From NCBI GenBank assembly GCA_964387625.1, contig CAYLWN010000015.1:1-21894 (forward strand): a stretch of 21,894 bases of DNA, written 5' to 3'. The notes below the pieces were generated by a model that was not told the DNA's origin, did not search any database, and worked only from the letters and a program-made list of their open reading frames with translations. This DNA comes from CAYLWN01 sp964387625. Its GTDB lineage: Bacteria; Patescibacteriota; Microgenomatia; UBA10105. Shown here in pieces: positions 1-4,892 of the stretch. Position numbers and translations under genes: made by a program. The stretch's first letter is position 1; the number at the start of each line of letters is the position of its first letter.

Positions 1-10
1 GTATAGCGTT

Positions 11-28
11 TAGATTGATATCAATCTA
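11..28. promoter_or_regulatory. 18-base perfect palindrome
   Basis: TAGATTGATATCAATCTA is an exact inverted repeat with no spacer, flanked by two direct copies of TATAGC (2-7 and 27-32). It lies about 50 bases upstream of the -35 box proposed for the gene at 116. It could be an operator for a dimeric repressor, or a hairpin at the end of a gene left of the window. No T-tract follows, so a rho-independent terminator is less likely. The palindrome is read directly; its role is inference. Confidence 0.4.
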
Positions 29-78
29 TAGCTAAAGTTTTAAACGTTACTCCGCAATAATACCAAATTTTTACCATC

Positions 79-107
79 TTGACAACCTATTAAAAACATC
101 TTAATCT
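79..107 (+). promoter_or_regulatory. Probable promoter of the 103-residue protein gene
   Basis: A perfect -35 box TTGACA (79-84) is followed after 17 bases by a weak -10 box TAATCT (102-107). The ATG at 116 begins only 8 bases after the -10 box and has no purine-rich ribosome binding site, so the transcript would start at or almost at the start codon (leaderless). The -35 is clear; the -10 matches only half of the consensus. Confidence 0.45.
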
Positions 108-115
108 GAATTTAT

Positions 116-427
116 ATGGCTAAAAGAAACCATCGGTCTTCTAATATTTCTCCTATTAATCCTTCACTTCACTTTCTATTATTTTTAGTAATGGCCCTAA
201 TTTTGATTGTAGTTGTGGCCAATGTCATGACTGAGGTTAGTAAAAATACTCGGGCAGCTATTGTTTGTCCTCAAAATAACCAAAATCAAGTGGCTGTTAT
301 TGAAAACTTATCAAAAAATTGTAAATATGGTGTGTCATATACAACCGATGGTAATAATTGTAAAACTTGGGTTTGTAAACCAGCTCCCATTGCTTCTCCA
401 AAAGTGACTAAAAAATTAGTTAAATAA
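116..427 (+). CDS. Small membrane-anchored protein with four-Cys outer domain
   Basis: I do not recognise a named family for this 103-residue protein. A basic N-terminus (residues 1-17) is followed by one strong hydrophobic segment (about 18-38), which should act as a signal anchor with the C-terminus outside. The exposed part has four cysteines (C51, C69, C82, C87) in the pattern C-x17-C-x12-C-x4-C, including a GVSYTTDGNNC stretch and TWVCKP. It resembles small disulfide-bonded Cys-rich modules with a 'TxxxGCxxWxC' core. The tail is Lys-rich. The ATG start fits the promoter at 79-107. It stands alone, with a GC-rich repeat behind it. An extracytoplasmic role is inferred; any function is unknown. 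Confidence 0.65.
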   Translation: MAKRNHRSSNISPINPSLHFLLFLVMALILIVVVANVMTEVSKNTRAAIVCPQNNQNQVAVIENLSKNCKYGVSYTTDGNNCKTWVCKPAPIASPKVTKKLVK

Positions 428-436
428 ATAAGAAAA

Positions 437-467
437 GTTCTCGACTTCGCTATCGCTTCGCTCGAAC
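437..467. repeat. GC-rich dispersed repeat motif
   Basis: This stretch between two genes begins GTTC and ends GAAC and has an interior of CGACTTCGCT and CGCTTCGCTCG. The 11-base string TCGACTTCGCT (441-451) recurs exactly at 4644-4654 inside the repeat next to tRNA-Tyr. Short palindromic elements with this core (CTTCGACTTCGCTCAGG type) are scattered through intergenic regions of many bacterial genomes. No T-tract follows, so there is no clear terminator. Confidence 0.45.
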
Positions 468-507
468 AATATTATGACTTATTTTAACAATTCAGCAATT
501 AAACAAT

Positions 508-535
508 GTAACAATTTAACAATATAAGTTATAAT
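508..535 (+). promoter_or_regulatory. Probable promoter of the M50 protease gene
   Basis: A perfect -10 box TATAAT (530-535) sits 7 bases before the ATG at 543. GTAACA (508-513, 4 of 6 matches) lies 16 bases upstream as a -35 candidate. There is no Shine-Dalgarno sequence, so the mRNA is predicted to be leaderless. Confidence 0.5.
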
Positions 536-542
536 ATAAGCT

Positions 543-1187
543 ATGATTTTATCTTTAATTGCGCTTATTGTAGCTATCACGATTCATGAATACTCTCATG
601 CTAGAGCAGCTGATTATTTGGGAGATCCAACCCCAAAACTGCAAGGCCGTTTAACTCTTAATCCCCGGGCTCATCTGGATATTTATGGTAGTTTAATATT
701 TTTGTTTTTACTAATTTCCGGTTCTCCGATTATTTTTGGCTGGGGTAAACCGGTGGTATTTGACCCGTTTAATCTTCGCCAACCCCGTAGGGACGCAGCT
801 TTAATTTCTATAGCAGGACCAATTTCAAATTTAAGTTTTGCGTTTATTTGTTCGTTGATGTTACGTTTAGTGTTTTTACTTGGACCAATGTCAATTTTTA
901 TAAGTGCCTTTATTGCACCATTGCTTCAAAGTCTAATCGTGGTCAATGTCGTATTGGCCATTTTTAACCTAATTCCCATTCATCCGCTAGATGGATTTAA
1001 AATTGTTGAAGGTTTTTTACCAAAAGAGCAAGCCATAGAATGGCACTCTCTGGAAAGATTTGGTTATATATTCTTAATTTTGTTAATTTTCCCGATTTTT
1101 GGTTCAATAGCACCTTTAAATCTTTTGATCTCTCCGGTAATTAATTTTGTACTTAAAGTGTTTCTACCCGGCATACCTTTAGTTTAA
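543..1187 (+). CDS. Site-2 protease family (M50) zinc metalloprotease
   Basis: This is a multi-pass membrane metalloprotease of the short M50 type (214 residues, usual length about 200-230). The zinc motif HEYSH is at residues 15-19 in the first membrane segment. It is followed by the family signature YLGDPTPKLQGRLTLNP (about 25-41). AGPISN (91-96) and NLIPIHPLDG (142-151, third zinc ligand D150) complete the active site. Such proteins cleave membrane-embedded substrates such as anti-sigma factors or signal-peptide remnants; the substrate here is unknown. No PDZ domain is present, as is usual for this short class. The gene is monocistronic with its own TATAAT box. The start puts HExxH at its normal distance from the N-terminus. 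Confidence 0.92.
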   Translation: MILSLIALIVAITIHEYSHARAADYLGDPTPKLQGRLTLNPRAHLDIYGSLIFLFLLISGSPIIFGWGKPVVFDPFNLRQPRRDAALISIAGPISNLSFAFICSLMLRLVFLLGPMSIFISAFIAPLLQSLIVVNVVLAIFNLIPIHPLDGFKIVEGFLPKEQAIEWHSLERFGYIFLILLIFPIFGSIAPLNLLISPVINFVLKVFLPGIPLV

Positions 1188-1212
1188 TTAATTTTATAAT
1201 TTAAACTTATAA

Positions 1213-1605
1213 AAACAACAAAAGGACTTAAAACACGCCAAACAAACAATTAAAAATAAATTTACCAGTCTTAATATTACAACTTATTATTTACATCTTG
1301 ATGGAACATTTGAATTGATATAAAAATTGCATTTTACTCCTTAATGTCAAGTTGACAATGGCCTTTATTTTGCCTACACTTTACTTAGCCCAACTGAATG
1401 GAGGCAAGGAAAAAATATTTTTTCCTCCACAAAAGTTTTTCCTAGATGGGTATTTCGACTAGAAATTGATTCCGGTCGGGAGACAAGGCAGATTAAATAT
1501 GCCTTAGGGTATATTTTGAGCCTTCCCACTTTACATCATCGGGGAAAAAAATTTTTTACTGCACCGTTTGGTTGGGTTTTCCCATCACCTCATAATTCTT
1601 ACTAA
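1213..1605 (+). pseudogene. Possible gene remnant with in-frame stops
   Basis: The 440-base space between the M50 gene and tRNA-Thr has no intact gene. One plus-strand frame reads as plausible protein from 1213 to the TAA at 1603-1605, broken only by TAA at 1321 and TAA at 1342. Fragments are HAKQTIKNKFTSLNI, YYLHLDGTFELI, and a stop-free 86-codon stretch from 1345 that includes QVDNGLYFAYTLLSPTEW, FRLEIDSGRETRQIKY and FTAPFGWVFPSPHNSY. There is no ATG at the head of the long stretch. I do not recognise the family. The unbroken stretch is longer than expected by chance in AT-rich DNA, but this remains a weak case: it may be a decayed gene, or non-coding. Confidence 0.35.
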
Positions 1606-1624
1606 TTTAAACACAAATAACCAT

Positions 1625-1631
1625 AAAAAAA
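1625..1631 (-). terminator. T-tract after tRNA-Thr
   Basis: On the minus strand the tRNA-Thr 3' end is followed after one base by seven T. With the T-arm and acceptor stem as the preceding structure, this should end transcription of the tRNA. Confidence 0.4.
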
Positions 1632-1632
1632 G

Positions 1633-1704
1633 AGCCGAGACGGGGATTTGGACCCCGGACCTACTGTTTACAAAACAGTTGCTCTACCACTGAGCTATCT
1701 CGGC
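1633..1704 (-). tRNA. tRNA-Thr (anticodon TGT)
   Basis: A complete 72-base cloverleaf is readable on the minus strand: acceptor stem GCCGAGA/TCTCGGC, D-stem GCTC/GAGC, anticodon stem ACTGT/ACAGT with loop TTTGTAA (anticodon TGT, reads ACA), a short variable region, T-stem CGGGG/CCCCG with loop TCCAAAT, and discriminator T. CCA is not encoded. The gene is separated from the only good promoter in the area (1868-1876) by a palindromic segment and a truncated copy of its own 5' half (1821-1860). Confidence 0.95.
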
Positions 1705-1731
1705 TTAATTATTTTTATTTAAATCTAGTTT

Positions 1732-1748
1732 ATCCCGCAGAGCGGGAT
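1732..1748. repeat. Short GC-rich hairpin
   Basis: ATCCCGC and GCGGGAT form a perfect 7-base stem around a 3-base loop (AGA). It lies inside the 111-base segment (1710-1820) that separates the complete tRNA-Thr from its truncated copy. Confidence 0.55.
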
Positions 1749-1765
1749 CGAGAATTTCTAAACTC

Positions 1766-1801
1766 TCCCGCCTTACTTATAATCTTAAATGACTGGCGGG
1801 A
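1766..1801. repeat. Inverted repeat TCCCGCC / GGCGGGA
   Basis: The 7-base arms at 1766-1772 and 1795-1801 are perfect, with a 22-base AT-rich loop. The same CCCGCC/GGCGGG core forms arms of the larger palindrome at 2270-2355, so these appear to belong to one dispersed repeat family. Confidence 0.5.
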
Positions 1802-1820
1802 TCATTAACAAATTCTTCTG

Positions 1821-1860
1821 ACAAAACAGTTGCTCTACCACTGAGCTATCTCGGCTTAAT
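1821..1860 (-). repeat. Truncated 5'-half copy of tRNA-Thr
   Basis: These 40 bases repeat 1670-1709 exactly, in the same orientation. On the minus strand they comprise a 5-base leader (ATTAA), the 5' acceptor strand, the whole D-arm and the anticodon stem and loop through the third anticodon base. They end abruptly there; no variable region, T-arm or 3' acceptor strand follows. It cannot fold into a tRNA. The lack of any base difference suggests either a recent duplication or an assembly artefact. Confidence 0.85.
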
Positions 1861-1867
1861 AATACAA

Positions 1868-1876
1868 ATTATACCA
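1868..1876 (-). promoter_or_regulatory. Extended -10 promoter ahead of the tRNA-Thr fragment
   Basis: On the minus strand TGGTATAAT is an extended -10 element (TGn-TATAAT). It lies 12 bases before the first base of the truncated tRNA-Thr copy, the right distance for a tRNA with a leader of about 5 bases. The complete tRNA lies 151 bases further on. This is probably the original tRNA-Thr promoter. Confidence 0.5.
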
Positions 1877-1913
1877 TCATTATCAATAAAAATTAATTAC
1901 TGGAATAGTCTAT

Positions 1914-1941
1914 TTGTTAAAAAATATCGATCTGTTATAAT
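1914..1941 (+). promoter_or_regulatory. Promoter of the 103-residue Ser/Pro/Thr-rich protein gene
   Basis: A perfect TATAAT (1936-1941) is preceded after 16 bases by TTGTTA (1914-1919, 4 of 6 matches to the -35 consensus). The ATG at 1951 lies 9 bases after the -10 box with no ribosome binding site, which predicts a leaderless transcript. Confidence 0.55.
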
Positions 1942-1950
1942 AAAAAATAT

Positions 1951-2262
1951 ATGGAAAAAAAGAAGGTTAATGGAATTTTAATTATCTCTATAGCTGGTTT
2001 GATAATTGCAGTAGGAGCATTTTTAATCACTTTTATTACTACTCAAAAAGCTAGAGAACCGAATAAAAAATTGGAAAACTTAAAAATAGCCAAGCAGATA
2101 ATTATTCCCTCCCCTGCCACACTTCCGCCTCTTAAAGGATCACTGCCGTCTTCACAAAACATATCAACCCAAAGCTCTGTTATTTCTCCCAGTTTAATAC
2201 CTGTTTCAAGTCCTACTACTCAATCAGCTCAAACTACACCTTCTGCATCTCTAAACCCTTAA
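1951..2262 (+). CDS. Small single-TM protein with Ser/Pro/Thr-rich tail
   Basis: This 103-residue protein has a Lys-rich start (MEKKK), one membrane segment (about residues 8-30), a charged stretch (about 31-50) and a low-complexity tail rich in Ser, Thr and Pro to the end. The layout is that of a signal-anchored surface protein with an extended exterior tail. The tail might be a glycosylation target, which would fit the nearby glycan genes, but that is inference. No catalytic motif or known domain is visible. It has a good promoter of its own and converges with the PGI/PMI gene across a 199-base space filled with palindromes. Confidence 0.6.
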   Translation: MEKKKVNGILIISIAGLIIAVGAFLITFITTQKAREPNKKLENLKIAKQIIIPSPATLPPLKGSLPSSQNISTQSSVISPSLIPVSSPTTQSAQTTPSASLNP

Positions 2263-2269
2263 TTATATT

Positions 2270-2355
2270 ATCCTCGGGCTCCCGCCTGCATCCCGATCTT
2301 CTTTTATAATTAGATGATTATCGGGAAGCATCTGGCGGGCAGGTGACCCGGGGAT
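2270..2355. repeat. Large imperfect palindrome
   Basis: The left arm (2270-2297: ATCCTCGGG, then CCCGCC, then TGCATCCCGAT) pairs with the right arm (2320-2355: ATCGGGAAGCA, GGCGGG, then CCCGGGGAT) around an AT-rich loop. It lies between convergent genes, where it could block transcription from both sides. The CCCGCC/GGCGGG cores match the repeats at 1766-1801. Confidence 0.5.
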
Positions 2356-2370
2356 CTTTAAAATTTAAGA

Positions 2371-2417
2371 TTCCCTCCGCCAGCTGGCGGATCGCGGGAA
2401 TGACGAATAGTTTTTTT
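2371..2417. terminator. Palindrome with T-tract between convergent genes
   Basis: TCCGCCAGCTGGCGGA (2376-2391) is a perfect 16-base palindrome. Outer arms TTCCC (2371-2375) and GGGAA (2396-2400) extend the stem. Seven T follow at 2411-2417. It may terminate the plus-strand gene ending at 2262, although the T-tract is about 10 bases from the stem, farther than in a classic terminator. It also belongs to the palindromic repeat group of this region. Confidence 0.4.
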
Positions 2418-2461
2418 AAGCCTTCAATTAAACAAAACAGTAGTTAATTTTGTAAGTCAAT

Positions 2462-3532
2462 TTATTTACTTAATTCTGCTTTGAAATAATCTACCCAGGG
2501 GATTTTGGAAGGATCAACCCCATACAATAAAGCCAAATAAAAATTAACATATGATCCATATTGTATCCATTCAATAGCTTCTGATAATTTAGTTTTTCCA
2601 TTCAATGTTAACTTGTGGGTTGAAATACCATTCCTTTTTACTATTTCTTCTGTAATTGTCATTCTCTTTTTAATCGAAAAAGAATAATTATTGCTGTTGA
2701 TAAATAAAAAGCTTAAGTTTTCTTTATTTGACTTTGGATGAGCTAAGCCTTCCATCAGATGATGATTGAGTTCGGGCACATCGTGATATGCAGCAAAATT
2801 CTTTGCGCATTCATTCAGTTGATTTCTTACCACTCTGCCTACATGCATTAAATGTTCGGAAGACACAATTACGGGAATTTTTTGCCACCATTTATGGGCT
2901 AATTTTTTAGCGGCATTTTTCGTTTCAGGACTATTCAGTCCATATTGCAAGTTTCCTTGATCAATATATTGTTTTAATACATCTATTTCTTTAGCATCAA
3001 CTGTGATTAAACCTAAGTTGTTAAATATCGCCAGCAAACCAAAAATAGGATATCCAAGAGCCATTCTTGGTTGGTTTGATGGGTTATATTTTGGCAAATA
3101 AATATATGCCGGAATTTTTTCTTTCTTAAAAAGATGCTCTAATTTTCCTCCGCTTGTAAGTCCAGTTGTCAAACATTTTCGTTCTATGGCTTCTTTTAGG
3201 AAATTGACTGTTTCTTCTGTGGTGCCAGAATAGCTTGAAGCAACCACCAAGGTTTTGGCATCTGCATATTTTGGTAAATGATAATCGTTGATGATTTCAA
3301 AAGGAACTGTGATGTCATTTATAAATAAAGATTTGACTACGTAAGCACCCAGCGCTGATCCACCCATACCAGAAAAAATAATATTTCTGACATGTTTATA
3401 TTCTATGGGGAATTTTATATTTGAGCTTTCTGTAAATGCTTGTTCACACTGTAAACCTAATTGTTCAATTGACCCGGCAACATTTTCTTTATCCAATTGC
3501 TTTATTTGAGTAAGATTGTCAATATTAATCAT
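2462..3532 (-). CDS. Bifunctional phosphoglucose/phosphomannose isomerase
   Basis: This 356-residue cytoplasmic enzyme has two SIS (sugar isomerase) folds and interconverts fructose 6-phosphate with glucose 6-phosphate and mannose 6-phosphate. It thereby supplies both glycolysis and mannose-type nucleotide sugars. The first SIS domain carries GMGGSALG (55-62) and the phosphate-binding SSYSGTTEE (99-107). The family signature PRMALGYP is at 155-162. The C-terminal domain has NECAKNF and ELNHHLMEG, which hold the expected catalytic Glu and His. Length matches the archaeal/bacterial bifunctional family rather than classical PGI (about 550). A strong ribosome site (AGAAGGAG) lies 4 bases before the ATG. 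It is the second gene after the cyclophilin, 28 bases apart. Confidence 0.9.
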   Translation of the reverse strand: MINIDNLTQIKQLDKENVAGSIEQLGLQCEQAFTESSNIKFPIEYKHVRNIIFSGMGGSALGAYVVKSLFINDITVPFEIINDYHLPKYADAKTLVVASSYSGTTEETVNFLKEAIERKCLTTGLTSGGKLEHLFKKEKIPAYIYLPKYNPSNQPRMALGYPIFGLLAIFNNLGLITVDAKEIDVLKQYIDQGNLQYGLNSPETKNAAKKLAHKWWQKIPVIVSSEHLMHVGRVVRNQLNECAKNFAAYHDVPELNHHLMEGLAHPKSNKENLSFLFINSNNYSFSIKKRMTITEEIVKRNGISTHKLTLNGKTKLSEAIEWIQYGSYVNFYLALLYGVDPSKIPWVDYFKAELSK

Positions 3533-3560
3533 AAAACTCCTTCTAAAAAAATTTATATTT

Positions 3561-4205
3561 TTACTTTTCTTCTATGGTAATAGTTTTTATAACTATTGCC
3601 TCTTTTGGTGATGACTGTTCTCCTTGTGAATTTGCCTCAACCGGTGTTGCGGCAATTGCATCTAAAGTTGTGAGACTTTCTGTGTCATTTTCTGAAATTG
3701 CACCAAAAATTACATAATTTTTAGGCAAAGTTGTATTATCTTTATCCATGATAAAAAACTGGCTGCCGTTGGTATTCGGTCCGCTGTTGGCCATGGCTAC
3801 GGTACCTCTTTGGTAATCCCGGGTAACACTTTCATCATCAAATTTATATCCGGGATCTCCAGTGCCTGTTCCAGTCGGATCACCTGATTGAATCATAAAA
3901 TCTTTAATAATCCTATGAAATATTATATTATCATAAAATTTTTCTTTGGCTAGAAATATAAAGTTATTTACTGTATTAGGGGTTTCGGAAGCAAACAAAT
4001 CAATTTTCATCTGACCTTTTGATGTATCAATGATGGCTGTATATTTTTTATTCTGATCTAAAGTTAAAGCAGGTGGCGTGTCCCATTGCTTGCGTAAAGT
4101 GTTCACTTGATTCTCCTTTTCTTGAGGCATTGGTTTAGTACCCACAAAAAAAATAAATAAACCAATCAAAACCGCAACCCCAATTATTTCAAACCATTTT
4201 TTCAT
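3561..4205 (-). CDS. Membrane-anchored cyclophilin-type peptidyl-prolyl isomerase
   Basis: The enzyme catalyses cis-trans isomerisation of Xaa-Pro bonds during folding, here probably outside the membrane: residues 6-22 form one hydrophobic anchor and the catalytic domain (about 53-212) follows a short linker. Key motifs are FHRIIKDFMIQSGDP (96-110, catalytic R98), GTVAMANSGPNTNGSQFFIM (134-153) and VIFG (165-168). The tryptophan that binds cyclosporin in human CypA appears to be replaced by T159, as in many bacterial cyclophilins. It is first of a two-gene unit with PGI/PMI. Upstream is only AT-rich DNA with a weak -10-like TAAAAT (4212-4217, minus strand) 6 bases from the ATG. Confidence 0.9.
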   Translation of the reverse strand: MKKWFEIIGVAVLIGLFIFFVGTKPMPQEKENQVNTLRKQWDTPPALTLDQNKKYTAIIDTSKGQMKIDLFASETPNTVNNFIFLAKEKFYDNIIFHRIIKDFMIQSGDPTGTGTGDPGYKFDDESVTRDYQRGTVAMANSGPNTNGSQFFIMDKDNTTLPKNYVIFGAISENDTESLTTLDAIAATPVEANSQGEQSSPKEAIVIKTITIEEK

Positions 4206-4244
4206 TTTTTTATTTTAATAAATAATTTATTTATTTTATCCTAA

Positions 4245-4490
4245 TTAAAACGCAAAATCCATCATGTTGATTTTTTGGTCAAAATTAACATCATTATAAC
4301 TACCTTGTATGGGTGCCAATCCGTAATTTACCAGCCATTTACCTGATAAATATTCATAAAGATCTTTCATGGTTTTTTGCACATCTATCAAATTTCCTAT
4401 AATTAAATAGCTTTTATAATTATAAACACCGGGTAAAATATCGTATTTGGGAATATGTGTAATCATTACTATTAGTAATTTCATAATCAT
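4245..4490 (-). CDS. Doubtful 81-residue ORF with a dockerin-like C-terminus
   Basis: No clear family. The last residues, DVNFDQKINMMDF, fit the type I dockerin calcium loop (D-x-N-x-D-x-x-I-N-x-x-D), and the preceding LYEYLSGKWL resembles the helix that closes a first dockerin repeat. The N-terminal half looks unrelated. A stop codon lies directly before the ATG and no ribosome site is seen. It may be the decayed tail of a dockerin-bearing surface protein, a real small protein, or a chance ORF. It is followed 39 bases later by the cyclophilin gene in the same direction. Confidence 0.35.
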   Translation of the reverse strand: MIMKLLIVMITHIPKYDILPGVYNYKSYLIIGNLIDVQKTMKDLYEYLSGKWLVNYGLAPIQGSYNDVNFDQKINMMDFAF

Positions 4491-4615
4491 CTAGCTTAAA
4501 TAGTATGTCCTAAGATTATTTTTAATATGATTAATTTGTCTTAAATTAAGTTTAGCATATAAAGAATTTGGACGTTTTGAGGCTAATCAGGAGACATTTT
4601 TCTATCAAAATAAAT

Positions 4616-4622
4616 AAAAAAA
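4616..4622 (-). terminator. T-tract behind the truncated tRNA-Tyr 3' end
   Basis: On the minus strand the partial tRNA-Tyr copy (CCTCAGCAC) runs straight into seven T and then ATTTATT. This looks like the original tRNA-Tyr terminator, now separated from the complete tRNA by the repeat segment at 4640-4711. Confidence 0.4.
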
Positions 4623-4639
4623 GTGCTGAGGCTAGGGTT
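4621..4639 (-). repeat. Truncated 3'-end copy of tRNA-Tyr
   Basis: These 19 bases repeat 4712-4730 exactly in direct orientation. On the minus strand they hold the end of the T-loop, the 3' side of the T-stem, the 3' acceptor strand, the discriminator A and three trailer bases. The rest of the tRNA is absent. Confidence 0.75.
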
Positions 4640-4711
4640 TCCTTCGACTTCGCTCAGGATAAACTGCTCACCCTTATCAATCTCATGTGCTTTAAAGCAC
4701 TGAGCTTGCCG
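4640..4711. repeat. Palindromic repeat segment beside tRNA-Tyr
   Basis: The 72-base stretch between the two copies of the tRNA-Tyr end contains CCTTCGACTTCGCTCAGG (4641-4658), the perfect 14-base palindrome GTGCTTTAAAGCAC (4687-4700) and CACTGAGCTTGCCGAAGTG (4698-4716, running into the tRNA end). The first and last are members of a dispersed intergenic repeat type seen in many bacterial genomes. The TCGACTTCGCT core also occurs at 441-451. Confidence 0.6.
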
Positions 4712-4714
4712 AAG

Positions 4715-4799
4715 TGCTGAGGCTAGGGTTCGCACCTAGGTAGCCTGTTAAGGCGACAGTTTTACAGACTGTTGCGATTGACTACTCCGCCACCTCAGC
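4715..4799 (-). tRNA. tRNA-Tyr (anticodon GTA)
   Basis: An 85-base class II tRNA is readable on the minus strand: acceptor GCTGAGG/CCTCAGC, D-arm GCG...CGC, anticodon stem ACAGT/ACTGT with loop CTGTAAA (anticodon GTA), a long variable arm as bacterial tRNA-Tyr requires, T-stem CTAGG/CCTAG with loop TGCGAAC, and discriminator A. CCA is not encoded. Its 3' end runs directly into the palindromic repeat segment. Confidence 0.95.
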
Positions 4800-4856
4800 T
4801 TTTTAATAAGAACCTTACTATTTTAACAAATATTAAGCTGTATTAACATATTCTAC

Positions 4857-4885
4857 TTGACCGCAGGCCAAATTGATGGCATATT
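4857..4885 (+). promoter_or_regulatory. Probable promoter of the DPM1-like GT2 gene
   Basis: TTGACC (4857-4862, 5 of 6 -35 matches) is followed after 17 bases by CATATT (4880-4885, 4 of 6 -10 matches). The ATG at 4893 begins 7 bases later. This spacing favours ATG 4893 as the start; the in-frame TTG at 4857 would then be part of the -35 box, not a start codon. Confidence 0.45.
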
Positions 4886-4892
4886 GTGTGTG

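Noticed and set aside
1213..1605. Recoded stop codons (UGA as Gly, as in some CPR lineages)
   Set aside because: The in-frame stops are TAA, and TGA ends several clear genes in the window (for example at 8854 and 9915).
1821..1860. Second tRNA-Thr gene
   Set aside because: Only the 5' half is present; there is no T-arm or 3' acceptor strand, so it cannot form a tRNA.
1633..4799. Attachment sites of a classic integrative element at the tRNA genes
   Set aside because: Each pair of repeats is only 91-151 bases apart with no integrase or cargo between, and the Thr copy is of the 5' half. A small palindromic insertion or slippage fits better.
4857..4892. In-frame TTG as start of the DPM1-like GT2 gene
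   Set aside because: The added 12 residues do not fit the GT2 N-terminus and the TTG falls in a good -35 box (TTGACC). ATG 4893 gives the standard MISFIIPIYN start.
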